A DNA stretch of 64,000 nt, taken from the NCBI GenBank assembly GCA_017656295.1, contig JACDOC010000004.1, positions 1 to 64,000 of the forward strand, given 5' to 3'. This document shows positions 43,220 to 51,132 of this stretch, piece after piece (positions within the stretch are counted from its first letter, which is position 1; each line of letters begins with the position of its first letter). The position numbers and the translations under genes were made by a program. This stretch comes from Bacillus sp. (in: firmicutes) (GTDB lineage: Bacteria > Bacillota > Bacilli > Bacillales > JACDOC01). The notes under the pieces are model-generated. The model was given only the letters and a program-made list of their open reading frames with translations, did no database searches and had not been told where the DNA came from.

Positions 43220-43522
43220 ATGAAACTAGTCCTATCAAATGAGGTCATTACTTGGTTTGAAAAGGAAATGAATGTCAAGCCAGGTGATGCGATTCGCTTT
43301 TTTGTACGTTACGGTGGATGCGATTCTTTTCAAAAAGGTTTTTCTCTTGGTGTTATGAAAGATGAACCAAACGATGTAGCTGTTCAACAAGTGATAAACG
43401 GCGTGACCTATTATATTGAAGAAAAAGACCTTTGGTATTTTGAAGACCATGACCTACATGTTACATACAATGAAAAGTGGGATGAACCTACTTATGAATA
43501 TGTAAAATCCATTCAATCGTAA
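43220..43522 (+). CDS. yneR: HesB/IscA-family protein YneR
   Basis: The protein has 100 residues, with TGGAGG before the ATG. It is a HesB-like fold without the three cysteines that bind Fe-S in IscA: one Cys is seen in FVRYGGCDSFQKGFSLGVMK. The C-terminal YFEDHDLHVTYNEKWDEP is typical of the YneR subfamily of Firmicutes. Function is unknown. It faces yneQ across a shared terminator as in Bacillus subtilis. Confidence 0.88.
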   Translation: MKLVLSNEVITWFEKEMNVKPGDAIRFFVRYGGCDSFQKGFSLGVMKDEPNDVAVQQVINGVTYYIEEKDLWYFEDHDLHVTYNEKWDEPTYEYVKSIQS

Positions 43523-43543
43523 GCTGTTTTTCTAAGACAGCTT
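43521..43543. terminator. bidirectional terminator between yneR and yneQ
   Basis: AAGCTGT, a 9-nt loop and ACAGCTT. It overlaps the stop codons of the two converging genes. Confidence 0.7.
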
Positions 43544-43856
43544 ATTTGTTTAATTTATGTCGTAACCGTTCAAGTTGATTAATTTTTCCTTCTTTACGTA
43601 AAATCCATTCTTCCTTTTCGCCGAGTAAATCAAAATGGGAGTAACCGTCTTTTCGAAAATGGATCCATTCTTTTTTTAAATGATATTTTTTCCCCCATTC
43701 GGCTAGCTTGTCTACGTCACGACAACCAACTTTTGTTACCGTTTTGACACCAGGAAAACGTTCATCTATCCAAAAATGGGTTAAAAACGCAATCCCCCCA
43801 TCGTCTATTGTCCGTTTCCATTGGCGGATGTCTTCTCTCTTGATGCCAAAGGCCAT
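43542..43856 (-). CDS. yneQ: YneQ-like protein of unknown function
   Basis: The protein has 104 residues from the ATG at 43856 with AGGAGGAG upstream; the longer frame overlaps yneP. It starts MAFGIKREDIRQWKRTIDDG and contains HFWIDERFPGVKTVTKVGC and KEWIHFRKDGYSHFDLLGEK. The order yneP-yneQ with a small gap matches Bacillus subtilis. The sequence has no recognised catalytic motif; function is unknown. Confidence 0.82.
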   Translation of the reverse strand: MAFGIKREDIRQWKRTIDDGGIAFLTHFWIDERFPGVKTVTKVGCRDVDKLAEWGKKYHLKKEWIHFRKDGYSHFDLLGEKEEWILRKEGKINQLERLRHKLNK

Positions 43857-43870
43857 CGTTACTCCTCCTA

Positions 43871-44296
43871 TTACTTTTCTTGTTTTTTGGCTTCCATGTA
43901 CGCCTCGTGCCATTCAGGAAAATACCGTTTAATAGAAATCGGACGAAAATTATCTCGTTTGACACAAACATGTTTCGACGTCCCGACTATGGCAATCTCA
44001 TTGTCTTCACGTACGATTTCGTAACCGTACACAACGCGAATCCCATCGTATTCTTCAATCCATGTATGGACATAAGCCTTTTCTCCATAGCGAACAGGCT
44101 TTTTGTATGATACATGAATATCAATAACCGGTGAAAGGATTCCTTCTTTTTCCATATCTGCATATCGAAACCCTAACTCCTCGATTAGTTTGGTTCGTCC
44201 TAATTCCATCCATATTAAGTAATTCGCATGGTACACGACACCCATTTGATCCGTTTCTGCATATCGTACATCAATTTCTTTTGTCGCAATATGCAT
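43871..44296 (-). CDS. yneP: acyl-CoA thioesterase, YbgC/4-hydroxybenzoyl-CoA type
   Basis: The protein has 141 residues, a hotdog-fold thioesterase. The N-terminal motif is IDVRYAETDQMGVVYHANYL followed by IWMELGRTKLIEELG, with the catalytic Asp in the ETDQMGVVYHxNY motif. AAAGGAGAA precedes the ATG. It is the YneP equivalent in a conserved gene order. The natural acyl-CoA substrate is not known. It is transcribed with yneQ. Confidence 0.9.
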   Translation of the reverse strand: MHIATKEIDVRYAETDQMGVVYHANYLIWMELGRTKLIEELGFRYADMEKEGILSPVIDIHVSYKKPVRYGEKAYVHTWIEEYDGIRVVYGYEIVREDNEIAIVGTSKHVCVKRDNFRPISIKRYFPEWHEAYMEAKKQEK

Positions 44297-44422
44297 GTCG
44301 ACGTTCTCCTTTCTTCAGTTAAGCCTACTTCGACCACTGTTTTCATCTTAACACAATTTTTTATTCAAGATAAAATAAAAAAGGAATACAATGGAATATT
44401 TTGTGGAAGGAGGAAGAATCGG

Positions 44423-44848
44423 ATGGCAAAAGTGATTCAATTAAAAACGGAACAAGAATGGCGTCAAGCATTTCCTGTGATGAAACAGCTGCGATCACAC
44501 CTCGATGAGGAAACGTTTATCAAACTCATAAACGTAATGAAACAACAAGGATATGAACTTTATGCATTAATAGAAAACGATGATATTCAGTCTGTTGCTG
44601 GTGTTGCCATTCAAACCAATTTATATCTCGATAAGCACTTATTTATTTATGAATTAGTGACGAATGAAGCTAACCGCTCCAAAGGATACGGAGAACAAAT
44701 GATGAATTTTTTAATACATTTTGCGAAAGAAAATGGCTGTAAACACATCGCTCTGGAATCTGGCGTTCAAAGGGAAGACGCTCACCGCTTTTATGAACAA
44801 AAAATTGGCATGAAAAAAGCGAGTTTTTCATACCGCCTAGCGTTGTAA
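44423..44848 (+). CDS. GNAT-family N-acetyltransferase
   Basis: The protein has 141 residues from the ATG at 44423, chosen for AAGGAGGAAG upstream; the frame also extends 195 nt upstream without support. It has the GNAT acetyl-CoA binding loop: LFIYELVTNEANRSKGYGEQ, MMNFLIHFAKENGCKHIALE and REDAHRFYEQKIGMKKASFS. The substrate is unknown. It is transcribed away from yneP and ends at a bidirectional terminator shared with tlp. Confidence 0.88.
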   Translation: MAKVIQLKTEQEWRQAFPVMKQLRSHLDEETFIKLINVMKQQGYELYALIENDDIQSVAGVAIQTNLYLDKHLFIYELVTNEANRSKGYGEQMMNFLIHFAKENGCKHIALESGVQREDAHRFYEQKIGMKKASFSYRLAL

Positions 44849-44855
44849 ATAAGCA

Positions 44856-44890
44856 TAAAAAAGAAGCGCCTTATGGACGCTTCTTTTTTA
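44856..44890. terminator. bidirectional terminator between GNAT gene and tlp
   Basis: AAAAAAGAAGCG and CGCTTCTTTTTT pair around a short loop. The 3' arm overlaps the tlp stop codon. Confidence 0.88.
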
Positions 44891-45121
44891 TTCATACTGT
44901 TGTTGGTTATGGTATTCGTCTTTGATTTCTTCACGCATCGCTTCAATGCTTTCGCGACGTCGCTCATTTTTTGCTTCAATTTGCTGCTTTTCGTCTTCAT
45001 TAGAGAATAAAGCCATCGATTCTTCCGCTTCTTCTATGTTTTCAATCGTGTTTTGCACCATTTCTTGTAGCTTTTCTACGTTATCACTACGATCATCTGG
45101 TTTTGGCTTATTATTGGCCAT
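44888..45121 (-). CDS. tlp: small acid-soluble spore protein Tlp
   Basis: The protein has 77 residues, with AAGGAGGAA before the ATG. It starts [20 protein letters not shown], the Tlp signature, followed by [20 protein letters not shown] and a charged helix. Tlp is a spore protein made in the forespore under sigma-G control in Bacillus subtilis, in one operon with sspN, which is encoded upstream here as well. Its role is not known in detail. Confidence 0.92.
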   Translation of the reverse strand: MANNKPKPDDRSDNVEKLQEMVQNTIENIEEAEESMALFSNEDEKQQIEAKNERRRESIEAMREEIKDEYHNQQQYE

Positions 45122-45237
45122 TCCCTTTATTCCTCCTTCTGCTGTAAAGGTACATCTATAATGTGTAACTTTCTTACGAAATATATGCAGGGAACGTCAA
45201 ATTGATTTTGTTAACGATAACTATCTTATTTACTCAA

Positions 45238-45381
45238 TTATTCCCCTTTTGTTTGTATAACTTGAGCATGTTGGCCGGACTGATCTTGCATTTGTTTCCC
45301 TTTATTACCGCCAGCAGATCGAGATTTGGTACCGATATGATTTGGTGCAAAATGTTTTGAATCTTTTTTCGGATTACCCAT
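45238..45381 (-). CDS. sspN: small acid-soluble spore protein SspN
   Basis: The protein has 47 residues from the ATG at 45381, with GGGGGGAAAG just upstream. It starts [20 protein letters not shown] followed by [17 protein letters not shown]. This is the SspN family, a minor spore protein found in the core. It is upstream of tlp in the same direction, as in Bacillus subtilis. The frame extends 54 nt upstream to 45435, but the chosen start has the better ribosome binding site and family length. Confidence 0.9.
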   Translation of the reverse strand: MGNPKKDSKHFAPNHIGTKSRSAGGNKGKQMQDQSGQHAQVIQTKGE

Positions 45382-45435
45382 ATCTTTCCCCCCTTTTATT
45401 TTTATGTTTTCCAATCTAGGAGGAAGTATGAGCAA

Positions 45436-45567
45436 TTATTCTGCTTTGTCGAAGTATTTCTTTTCCAAGCGCTCTTCAATTTTTCGTAATGCTTCTGGAT
45501 CATTCATTAAAGCTTGTTTATTTTCTTGCACTAGTTCACGAAACGATTTCATTCGCCGTTTTTTCAT
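45436..45567 (-). CDS. FbpB-family small basic protein
   Basis: The protein is 43 residues long and too short for most gene finders. It starts MKKRRMKSFRELVQENKQAL and continues with MNDPEALRKIEERLEKKYFD. GGAGGGTT lies 5 nt upstream of the ATG. The basic N-terminus, ELVxENKxxLxxDPEAL and the charged C-terminal helix are those of the Fur-regulated basic protein B family. In Bacillus subtilis FbpB works with the small RNA FsrA in the iron-sparing response; family members in other places may not be iron regulated. It is 54 nt upstream of sspN. Confidence 0.75.
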   Translation of the reverse strand: MKKRRMKSFRELVQENKQALMNDPEALRKIEERLEKKYFDKAE

Positions 45568-45675
45568 TCAGAACCCTCCAATGATTTATTCTATCTGCTA
45601 TCTTTTCCATTTTTTTGATAAAATATGACGTATTTTTTTGTTTTTTCTCATTCCAAAGTATTTTCAGAAAAATAA

Positions 45676-45702
45676 AAAAGACGTTCTTATTTCTGAACGC
45701 CT
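45676..45702 (-). terminator. terminator of the yneN-like gene
   Basis: On the minus strand GGCGTTC, a loop and GAACGTC are followed by TTTTTTATTT. It lies directly behind the stop at 45704. Confidence 0.75.
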
Positions 45703-45703
45703 G

Positions 45704-46549
45704 TTATGGATGAGTCCATGCATGTAAATCTTCTTTTGTCATTGCTCCTAAATGTTTATGACGGACGATTCCATCCTTATCAATGAAATATGTCATCGGA
45801 ATAGAAAGGATTTGATAATCTTTTTGAACCTTTTCCTCATGGTCGATTAAAACGGGAAATGTAATATTATATTGAGCTAAAAACTCAGGTACATCCCCAA
45901 CTTGATCAATATTAATGGCTAAAAGCTCTACATCAGCTGGTTTTTCTTTATAAAATGCTTGCAATTCGGGCATTTCTGCTTTACAAGGTGGACACCAAGT
46001 CGCCCAAAAGTTGATGATAATTCGTTTCCCTTTTAATTGTTCTAAAGAAATGGGTTGACCAGATAACGTTGGTAACGTAAAAAGTGGGGCCGGTTTATCA
46101 AGTGGATAGCCAACACCAATCTCTGCGGATACAAATTCTGACTCTTCCTGATGAATGTACTCTTCCCATTTAGGTAAAAATTCCTTACGAAGCGACTGAT
46201 CTGATAAGATGCAATGAAATAACGCATCTTTTAAAACTTGATTATTCATTAATTCTTCTAATTGATTGGTATCAATCATCCCATTATTTTTTTGATCAAG
46301 AACAGAGACGAGTTCTCGTTTCGTTGACTCATCGATCTTTAATTCGTTTAATACTTTTTTTCTAAGTGTTTGATCTTGAACAAGCACTTCAAAAATCGAC
46401 AAATCTACTCCTTCCACTTCATGAAACATATTTACAAATTCCTGTTCGACCAAATCTAGAGTTTGCTTTTGTTTTTGAACCGTTAACGTTTGAACGACTG
46501 CAACCGTTAACAAAACGACGAGAGCTGTTGCCCCTATGATTTTCTTCAA
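45704..46549 (-). CDS. yneN: membrane-anchored thiol-disulfide oxidoreductase (YneN/ResA/StoA-like)
   Basis: The protein has 281 residues from a TTG start at 46549, behind GGAGGG; the ATG 15 nt further upstream would contain the Shine-Dalgarno within the coding region. It starts with a membrane anchor KKIIGATALVVLLTVAVVQT. Residues ~30-135 form an unusual helical segment (LRKKVLNELKIDESTKRELV). The C-terminal ~145 residues are a TlpA/ResA-type thioredoxin domain: GYPLDKPAPLFTLPTLSGQP and IINFWATWCPPCKAEMPELQ with the CPPC active site and the cis-Pro SIPMTYFIDKDGIVRHKHLG. YneN of Bacillus subtilis is shorter; the helical insertion before the redoxin domain is extra. Confidence 0.85.
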   Translation of the reverse strand: MKKIIGATALVVLLTVAVVQTLTVQKQKQTLDLVEQEFVNMFHEVEGVDLSIFEVLVQDQTLRKKVLNELKIDESTKRELVSVLDQKNNGMIDTNQLEELMNNQVLKDALFHCILSDQSLRKEFLPKWEEYIHQEESEFVSAEIGVGYPLDKPAPLFTLPTLSGQPISLEQLKGKRIIINFWATWCPPCKAEMPELQAFYKEKPADVELLAINIDQVGDVPEFLAQYNITFPVLIDHEEKVQKDYQILSIPMTYFIDKDGIVRHKHLGAMTKEDLHAWTHP

Positions 46550-46779
46550 ACGATTTCCCTCCATTCAAAGAGCTACATTTTCATTAATTTACTTTGGAAT
46601 CATGGCCTTCTTATGAAAAAAAATCCAACTAATGACTACATACCTATAATATTTTTCCCTGTTCCATTTATATTATGAAGCTAGTCCAATAACTACATCT
46701 ATATAAATGCGGAATAATATTTGAACATTTAGCCTGTTAAATGAATAGGTATTGAGTAAGATGTTTCGATATCCCTAAC

Positions 46780-47187
46780 TTACAATACCCTCCAGATTGT
46801 TGCTCCTAAAAAATAGGTACACCCCCAAATAGTAAATCCACTACCTAGTAAAAGAATGGATGGAATCCATGCCTCTTTCTTCTTTACGATTTGAAACCCA
46901 ATATATCCGATCGTAGCTATTGTTGCCAGTACGAGTCCCCGATCACCTCCTGTAAAATAAAGAAGACCTAATGGATTCGTCCAAATAAGATGTGGTTTTA
47001 AAATGACGATACTTGTTTTATAAATGGTTATCCAAATCAGGATACTATATAGAAAAATCGTCGGTACATCTGGACTGTTATGGGGGATTTCACGGTAAAA
47101 AATCTTCACCCATCCATAAGAAACAAAAACACCGATGAATAAAATTACCCATTGAATTGGAATATGTATAGGTCCTAGCGACAACAT
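46780..47187 (-). CDS. small four-span membrane protein with Lgt-like N-terminus
   Basis: The protein has 135 residues with AAAGGGGG 7 nt before the ATG and about four membrane segments. The first helix LSLGPIHIPIQWVILFIGVF recalls the start of prolipoprotein diacylglyceryl transferase (ILSIGPLTI), and GGDRGLVLATIATIGYIGFQ is in a place where Lgt has a Gly-rich loop. The protein is less than half the length of Lgt and lacks its conserved H-GGLI-YG region, so it is not a functional Lgt. It stands upstream of the redoxin gene on the same strand, with 230 nt between. Confidence 0.65.
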   Translation of the reverse strand: MLSLGPIHIPIQWVILFIGVFVSYGWVKIFYREIPHNSPDVPTIFLYSILIWITIYKTSIVILKPHLIWTNPLGLLYFTGGDRGLVLATIATIGYIGFQIVKKKEAWIPSILLLGSGFTIWGCTYFLGATIWRVL

Positions 47188-47215
47188 TAAGGGTCCCCCT
47201 TTCGTAAAAAAGAAG

Positions 47216-47262
47216 ACCTAACAAATAAAGGCCTTCTAATTTTCATTGTCATTATCATGTTT
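47216..47262. repeat. imperfect direct repeat, copy 1
   Basis: ACAAATAAAGGCCTTCTAAT plus the following TTTCATTGTCATTATCATGTTTA resembles 47846-47890 (ACAATTAAAGGCCTTCTTAT...). About 80% identical over 45 nt. The second copy overlaps the end of the aldolase gene. Confidence 0.55.
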
Positions 47263-47307
47263 ACTTATTATTTAAGTAACAAAGAATAGGAAAATTGAGC
47301 GTCTGGG

Positions 47308-47548
47308 TCATTCTGAATCATTTGGATTTATGATAGCGAAGTGTAAATGATCTTCCCACTTTCCGTTAATCTTTACGTTCTTCTTGGAAAGCCCCTCCTT
47401 ATGGAATCCTGCCTTCTCTAAAACTCGAATCGACGCATATCTGGCGTATACCGTTGCCAAAATTCTCGATTTCTACGGTGCATCTCTGCCAACGGTCCCA
47501 CATCTGTATCCTTTAAAAATCGCAAATAGATTTTATGTCCCAACAATT
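47308..47548 (-). pseudogene. internally deleted RimJ-type GNAT acetyltransferase
   Basis: From the ATG at 47548 the frame reads MKLLGHKIYLRFLKDTDVGP and LAEMHRRNREFWQRYTPD, the N-terminus of a RimJ/RimL-type acetyltransferase, then hits TAG shortly after. In another frame the C-terminus follows at once: YASIRVLEKAGFHKEGLSKK and KINGKWEDHLHFAIINPNDS, ending with TGA at 47308-47310. About 90 central residues, with most of the acetyl-CoA site, are missing. One deletion with frame change explains both parts. Confidence 0.75.
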
Positions 47549-47880
47549 TCATCTTTCCTTATCCCTTCCTTACATATAACCACCACAGGAATCCTGTGAT
47601 GGATGGAGTATCTCGATTCATGGAAATTGGTAATGGAAATGATACTTGAATTGACATATAATTGACGCTCTCATAAATTCTTTTCATCCTCATCTTCGAG
47701 ATCGTTCAAGCTTTCTCTTGCTAAAGTGAATGACTTTATTTGAAACGCCTTGTAAGGAGAAGACAAATGACGTACCGAATCGATTGCCAATTTGCACACC
47801 ATTTTGTGTATGAAATACATGGTCTTTAACCCCAAAACGGAACCCGTTAAACAATTAAAGGCCTTCTTATTTTCCTTGTC
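47549..47880. other. intergenic region with hairpin and repeat
   Basis: No intact gene. CACAGGAATCCTGTG at 47584-47598 is a near-perfect palindrome, perhaps a terminator remnant. The second copy of an imperfect direct repeat starts near 47846. The region is probably decayed coding DNA. Confidence 0.45.
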
Positions 47881-47892
47881 TTAATCGTGTTT
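47846..47892. repeat. imperfect direct repeat, copy 2
   Basis: Partner of 47216-47262. It runs into the last codons of the aldolase gene, so the sequence between the copies (including the GNAT pseudogene) may have arisen by a duplication event. Confidence 0.5.
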
Positions 47893-48699
47893 ATTGATGT
47901 TCATTTCATCTTTCACTTTGGAAATCGCTTTAATAAGTCGGTTAGTTACTCGGTGAACGATTTCTTCTATCGCCTGTTCAGACAATTCTACTTCTAGCTT
48001 TGGTGATACTTTTTTTGCTGTAACATCTGACTCCATACGGATCCCTTGAGGGGCTTTCCCATGAATCCCCATCTTCTCTTTTAATTCAAGCAAGCGTTTC
48101 ACGTGTCGTTCGTTAAGCTCACGGTCTCCATTTATTTGACGAGCGAGCCAGTTAATTTTCGCACAAAATTCTAGCGATTCCATTAAAAAATAGGCATGCT
48201 CTAAGTCTTTTCCCCATGTTAACGCTCCATGATTTTCGAGAAGAACCCCTTGATGGTCATGGACATATGGGGCAATGGCTTCTGGTACTTCACCCGTTGA
48301 TGGAGTTCCGTATGGAGCAAGCGGGATAGAACCAAGAAGGACGATAAGTTCGGGCATGGTCGCTTGATCAAGCGGGATACCGGCAACCGCAAAGGCGGTG
48401 GCATATGGTGGGTGTACATGAACGACAGCACCAACATCAGGTCGTTCTTGATAGACACGTAAATGCATTTTAATTTCTGACGTAGGTCGATAAGTTCCTT
48501 CTAACACTTCACCTTTTCCGTTGACGAGTAACAGCATGTCTTTTGTTAAAAAGCCTTTACTCACACCCGTTGGCGTGACGAGAAATACGTCTTTGTCTAT
48601 ACGGACAGAAAGGTTGCCATCATTTGCGGCAACCATTCCTTTCTCATAAATTCGTTTACCTATGTCACACATTTGTTGTTTCAACATCTCAAGACTCAT
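47881..48699 (-). CDS. class II aldolase (Ald2/DrdA type) with C-terminal helical tail
   Basis: The protein has 272 residues. The class II aldolase core spans residues ~1-215: GNLSVRIDKDVFLVTPTGVS, TSEIKMHLRVYQERPDVGAV (catalytic Glu), VVHVHPPYATAFAV (two zinc His) and LLENHGALTWGKDLEHAYFL (third zinc His). After this comes a ~50-residue tail ending in a predicted amphipathic helix (LSEQAIEEIVHRVTNRLIKA). The gene follows mtnA by 8 nt and mtnK by two genes. The set kinase-isomerase-aldolase matches the methylthioribose or 5-deoxyribose disposal route that splits 5-substituted ribulose 1-phosphate into dihydroxyacetone phosphate and an aldehyde. MtnB, a dehydratase of the same superfamily, is the alternative, but the enzymes needed after MtnB are absent. 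Confidence 0.8.
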   Translation of the reverse strand: MSLEMLKQQMCDIGKRIYEKGMVAANDGNLSVRIDKDVFLVTPTGVSKGFLTKDMLLLVNGKGEVLEGTYRPTSEIKMHLRVYQERPDVGAVVHVHPPYATAFAVAGIPLDQATMPELIVLLGSIPLAPYGTPSTGEVPEAIAPYVHDHQGVLLENHGALTWGKDLEHAYFLMESLEFCAKINWLARQINGDRELNERHVKRLLELKEKMGIHGKAPQGIRMESDVTAKKVSPKLEVELSEQAIEEIVHRVTNRLIKAISKVKDEMNINKHD

Positions 48700-48707
48700 G
48701 CTGACAC

Positions 48708-49754
48708 CTACTTAGTCTGAAATAATACTTGTAATTCATGTTCATAATTCCCTTGAACAATCCCTTTTTCGGTAATAATAGCCGTGATTAGTTCATGTGG
48801 CGTCACGTCAAAAGCGGGATTAAATACTTTAACCCCTTCTGGAGCCGTTTGTTTTCCAAACCCATGGGTCACTTCCAAACTTTCTCTCTCTTCTATTGGT
48901 ATCTCGTCTCCAGTTTTTGTTTGTAAATCAATAGTAGACAGTGGAGCAGCTACATAAAACGGTATATTGTGAGCTTTGGCAAGTAGTGCCAGTCCGTACG
49001 TTCCAATTTTATTGGCTGTATCACCGTTTGCGGCAACGCGATCACAGCCTACAATCACGGCTTGTACCCAACCTTTTTGCATCACCATTGCGGCCATATT
49101 ATCAGTAATGAGCGTCACATCGATCCCTGCTTGCATCAATTCCCAAGTAGTTAATCGTGCTCCTTGTAATAACGGACGTGTCTCATCCGCATATACGCGT
49201 ATGTTCCATCCTTTTTCCTTAGCTAAATAAAGAGGAGCTAACGCAGTTCCGTATTTCGCCGTGGCGATTCCCCCGGCATTACAATGGGTCAATACGCCCA
49301 TTCCATCTTTTAGTAAAGTCAGGGCATGTTCTCCAATGGAACGACAAACTTCTTCGTCTTCTGTCCGAATAGCATGCGCTTCTTCCTCTAACGCCTGTTT
49401 AATTTCCGCAATTGGGCGGTGCTTTTCTTTTTTCGCTCGTTCCGTCATCCGATTTAACGCCCAAAATAAATTGACAGCAGTCGGTCGGGAAGAAGCTAAA
49501 TACTCTGCTTGTTTTTTCAACTCCTCAAAAAACGCAGGAAAGCTCTCTTCCGATGAATGTTGAATCCCTAACAATAATCCATATGCAGCGGCAATACCGA
49601 TCGCAGGGGCTCCTCGCACTTTTAATTTTTTAATGGCATCCCATACTTCTTCAATGGTCGTAAGGGATAAAAAGACCGTTTCATTCGGTAATTTTGTCTG
49701 GTCTAAGATGGTTACGGTTCCGTTATCGTATTGAACGGATTGGATAAATGACAT
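48708..49754 (-). CDS. mtnA: S-methyl-5-thioribose-1-phosphate isomerase (MtnA/DrdI)
   Basis: The protein has 348 residues from the ATG at 49754, with GAGAGGGG upstream. Family blocks are [40 protein letters not shown] with the catalytic Cys, and [20 protein letters not shown] with the catalytic Asp. The enzyme turns an aldose 1-phosphate into the ketose, for methylthioribose 1-phosphate or 5-deoxyribose 1-phosphate. It follows the kinase by 22 nt and precedes the aldolase by 8 nt, so the three are one operon. Confidence 0.94.
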   Translation of the reverse strand: MSFIQSVQYDNGTVTILDQTKLPNETVFLSLTTIEEVWDAIKKLKVRGAPAIGIAAAYGLLLGIQHSSEESFPAFFEELKKQAEYLASSRPTAVNLFWALNRMTERAKKEKHRPIAEIKQALEEEAHAIRTEDEEVCRSIGEHALTLLKDGMGVLTHCNAGGIATAKYGTALAPLYLAKEKGWNIRVYADETRPLLQGARLTTWELMQAGIDVTLITDNMAAMVMQKGWVQAVIVGCDRVAANGDTANKIGTYGLALLAKAHNIPFYVAAPLSTIDLQTKTGDEIPIEERESLEVTHGFGKQTAPEGVKVFNPAFDVTPHELITAIITEKGIVQGNYEHELQVLFQTK

Positions 49755-49776
49755 CGTATTTTCCCCTCTCCGAATT

Positions 49777-50982
49777 TTATTCAACGGACTGAATGAGTGC
49801 TTTCACTTCATTGATTTGTTTAACTTGATGACGATTGATAATTAAGGATCGGCCAATGGCCAGTGCAAGCCTTTGCGCTTGTAACCGTTTTACATCATCT
49901 TTGATTGTATCAATATCCGCTACATGTGCCAACCCGTAGATCCGGCGAATCATTTTACAACCAGCATACCCTAATGTATCCGAAAAAATCTCTTTCATTG
50001 TAAACTCCTTAAAGGATGGTTGAGAAAACATTGGATCGTGACAATCTTTCTCATAAAGTGCGGTGAATTTTTGTGAAAATAATGTCCATACATCGGCTGC
50101 CATTTGCAACAATCGAGAGCGGACCACGTGTTTTTCTTCCTCATTTTCCGCCCAACCTTCTTGGGCTGCATAATTTAGTAACAAGTTGGCAATGACCGCC
50201 CCGATATCAAATCCGATAGGACCAACAAACGCAAATTCTGGATCGATCACTTTCGTACGATCAGGACGAACAAAAATACTACCTGTATGTAAATCCCCAT
50301 GCAATAGAGCTTCCGCTTTCGTCATGAAGCGATGTTTTAACTTCGCTACCTCTCCTTTTAGTTCTTCATCTTTCCAAATTTGCTCTGCTAGTGGACGAAC
50401 GCCTGGAGGAATATTATTTTCTGGCGCATCGTAATACGGCTGAGTAAAAATTAAGTCCTCTGAAATTTTACATAGCTCTGGATTAATGAACCGTTTCACT
50501 AACGATTTTTTCTCAAGTGGGTTCATATAATAATCAGATGTATAAAATAAGGTGTTCGCTAAATATGTAGATATATGATCCGCAAATTGCGGATATTCTT
50601 GTTTTTCAATTAATCCTTTTCGCATAATGACATGATCAGATAAATCTTCCATTACAAATATCCGTAAATCTGGATCAGCATGGAATAATTGTACAGTATG
50701 TTCAGGACAGTATTTGCCTTCTTCTTTTAGCGCTTCTGCTTCAATCCGATTACGATCGACCGTAAGCGGCATCGATTCTCCCACCACTCGAGCATATGGA
50801 AGCGATTGTTTAACAATCACTTTTTTTTCAGTCAGCTGGTCCTCAATTTGAAACACTAAGTTTAAATTTCCATCCCCAATTTCTCGACACGTTAGCTTTG
50901 CATCAGCAGAAAAAATAGATAAGTTTTGAATGTATTCAATGACAGACTGTTCATCTAATGTTCGATAGTTAGTTTCCACCAT
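49777..50982 (-). CDS. mtnK: S-methyl-5-thioribose kinase
   Basis: The protein has 401 residues with an aminoglycoside-phosphotransferase-like kinase fold. Key blocks are [20 protein letters not shown] (nucleotide loop), [40 protein letters not shown] (catalytic Asp in HGDLHTGS) and [20 protein letters not shown] (metal binding). It phosphorylates methylthioribose at O-1. The gene is first in its operon. I looked for an S-box (SAM riboswitch) in the 150 nt upstream and saw none, in contrast to the sulfur-controlled mtn operon of Bacillus subtilis. Confidence 0.94.
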   Translation of the reverse strand: MVETNYRTLDEQSVIEYIQNLSIFSADAKLTCREIGDGNLNLVFQIEDQLTEKKVIVKQSLPYARVVGESMPLTVDRNRIEAEALKEEGKYCPEHTVQLFHADPDLRIFVMEDLSDHVIMRKGLIEKQEYPQFADHISTYLANTLFYTSDYYMNPLEKKSLVKRFINPELCKISEDLIFTQPYYDAPENNIPPGVRPLAEQIWKDEELKGEVAKLKHRFMTKAEALLHGDLHTGSIFVRPDRTKVIDPEFAFVGPIGFDIGAVIANLLLNYAAQEGWAENEEEKHVVRSRLLQMAADVWTLFSQKFTALYEKDCHDPMFSQPSFKEFTMKEIFSDTLGYAGCKMIRRIYGLAHVADIDTIKDDVKRLQAQRLALAIGRSLIINRHQVKQINEVKALIQSVE

Positions 50983-51132
50983 TTCAACCTCAACCCTTTC
51001 TTTCTCTCTTATTGTTGCTATTTTATCAAATTTTTCGAATATAGCAATAAATGAAACTCGAAATCATTTTAAAATTTTGATATTTCAACGTATGAAAAAA
51101 TTTGGTAATATTTTCAGAAAGGAGGATATGAG

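Noticed and set aside
45404..45628. Plus-strand frame with a good AGGAGG before an ATG at 45428
   Set aside because: The frame is antisense to the FbpB-like gene at 45436-45567 and its product (Ser/Phe-rich) has no family character. The AGGAGG match may be chance.
47384..47599. 71-residue plus-strand frame
   Set aside because: It is the complement of the deleted GNAT pseudogene, whose two halves are recognisable on the minus strand.
50983..51132. Possible S-box (SAM riboswitch) before mtnK
   Set aside because: The region is AT-rich without the conserved S-box core and without an anti-terminator/terminator pair.
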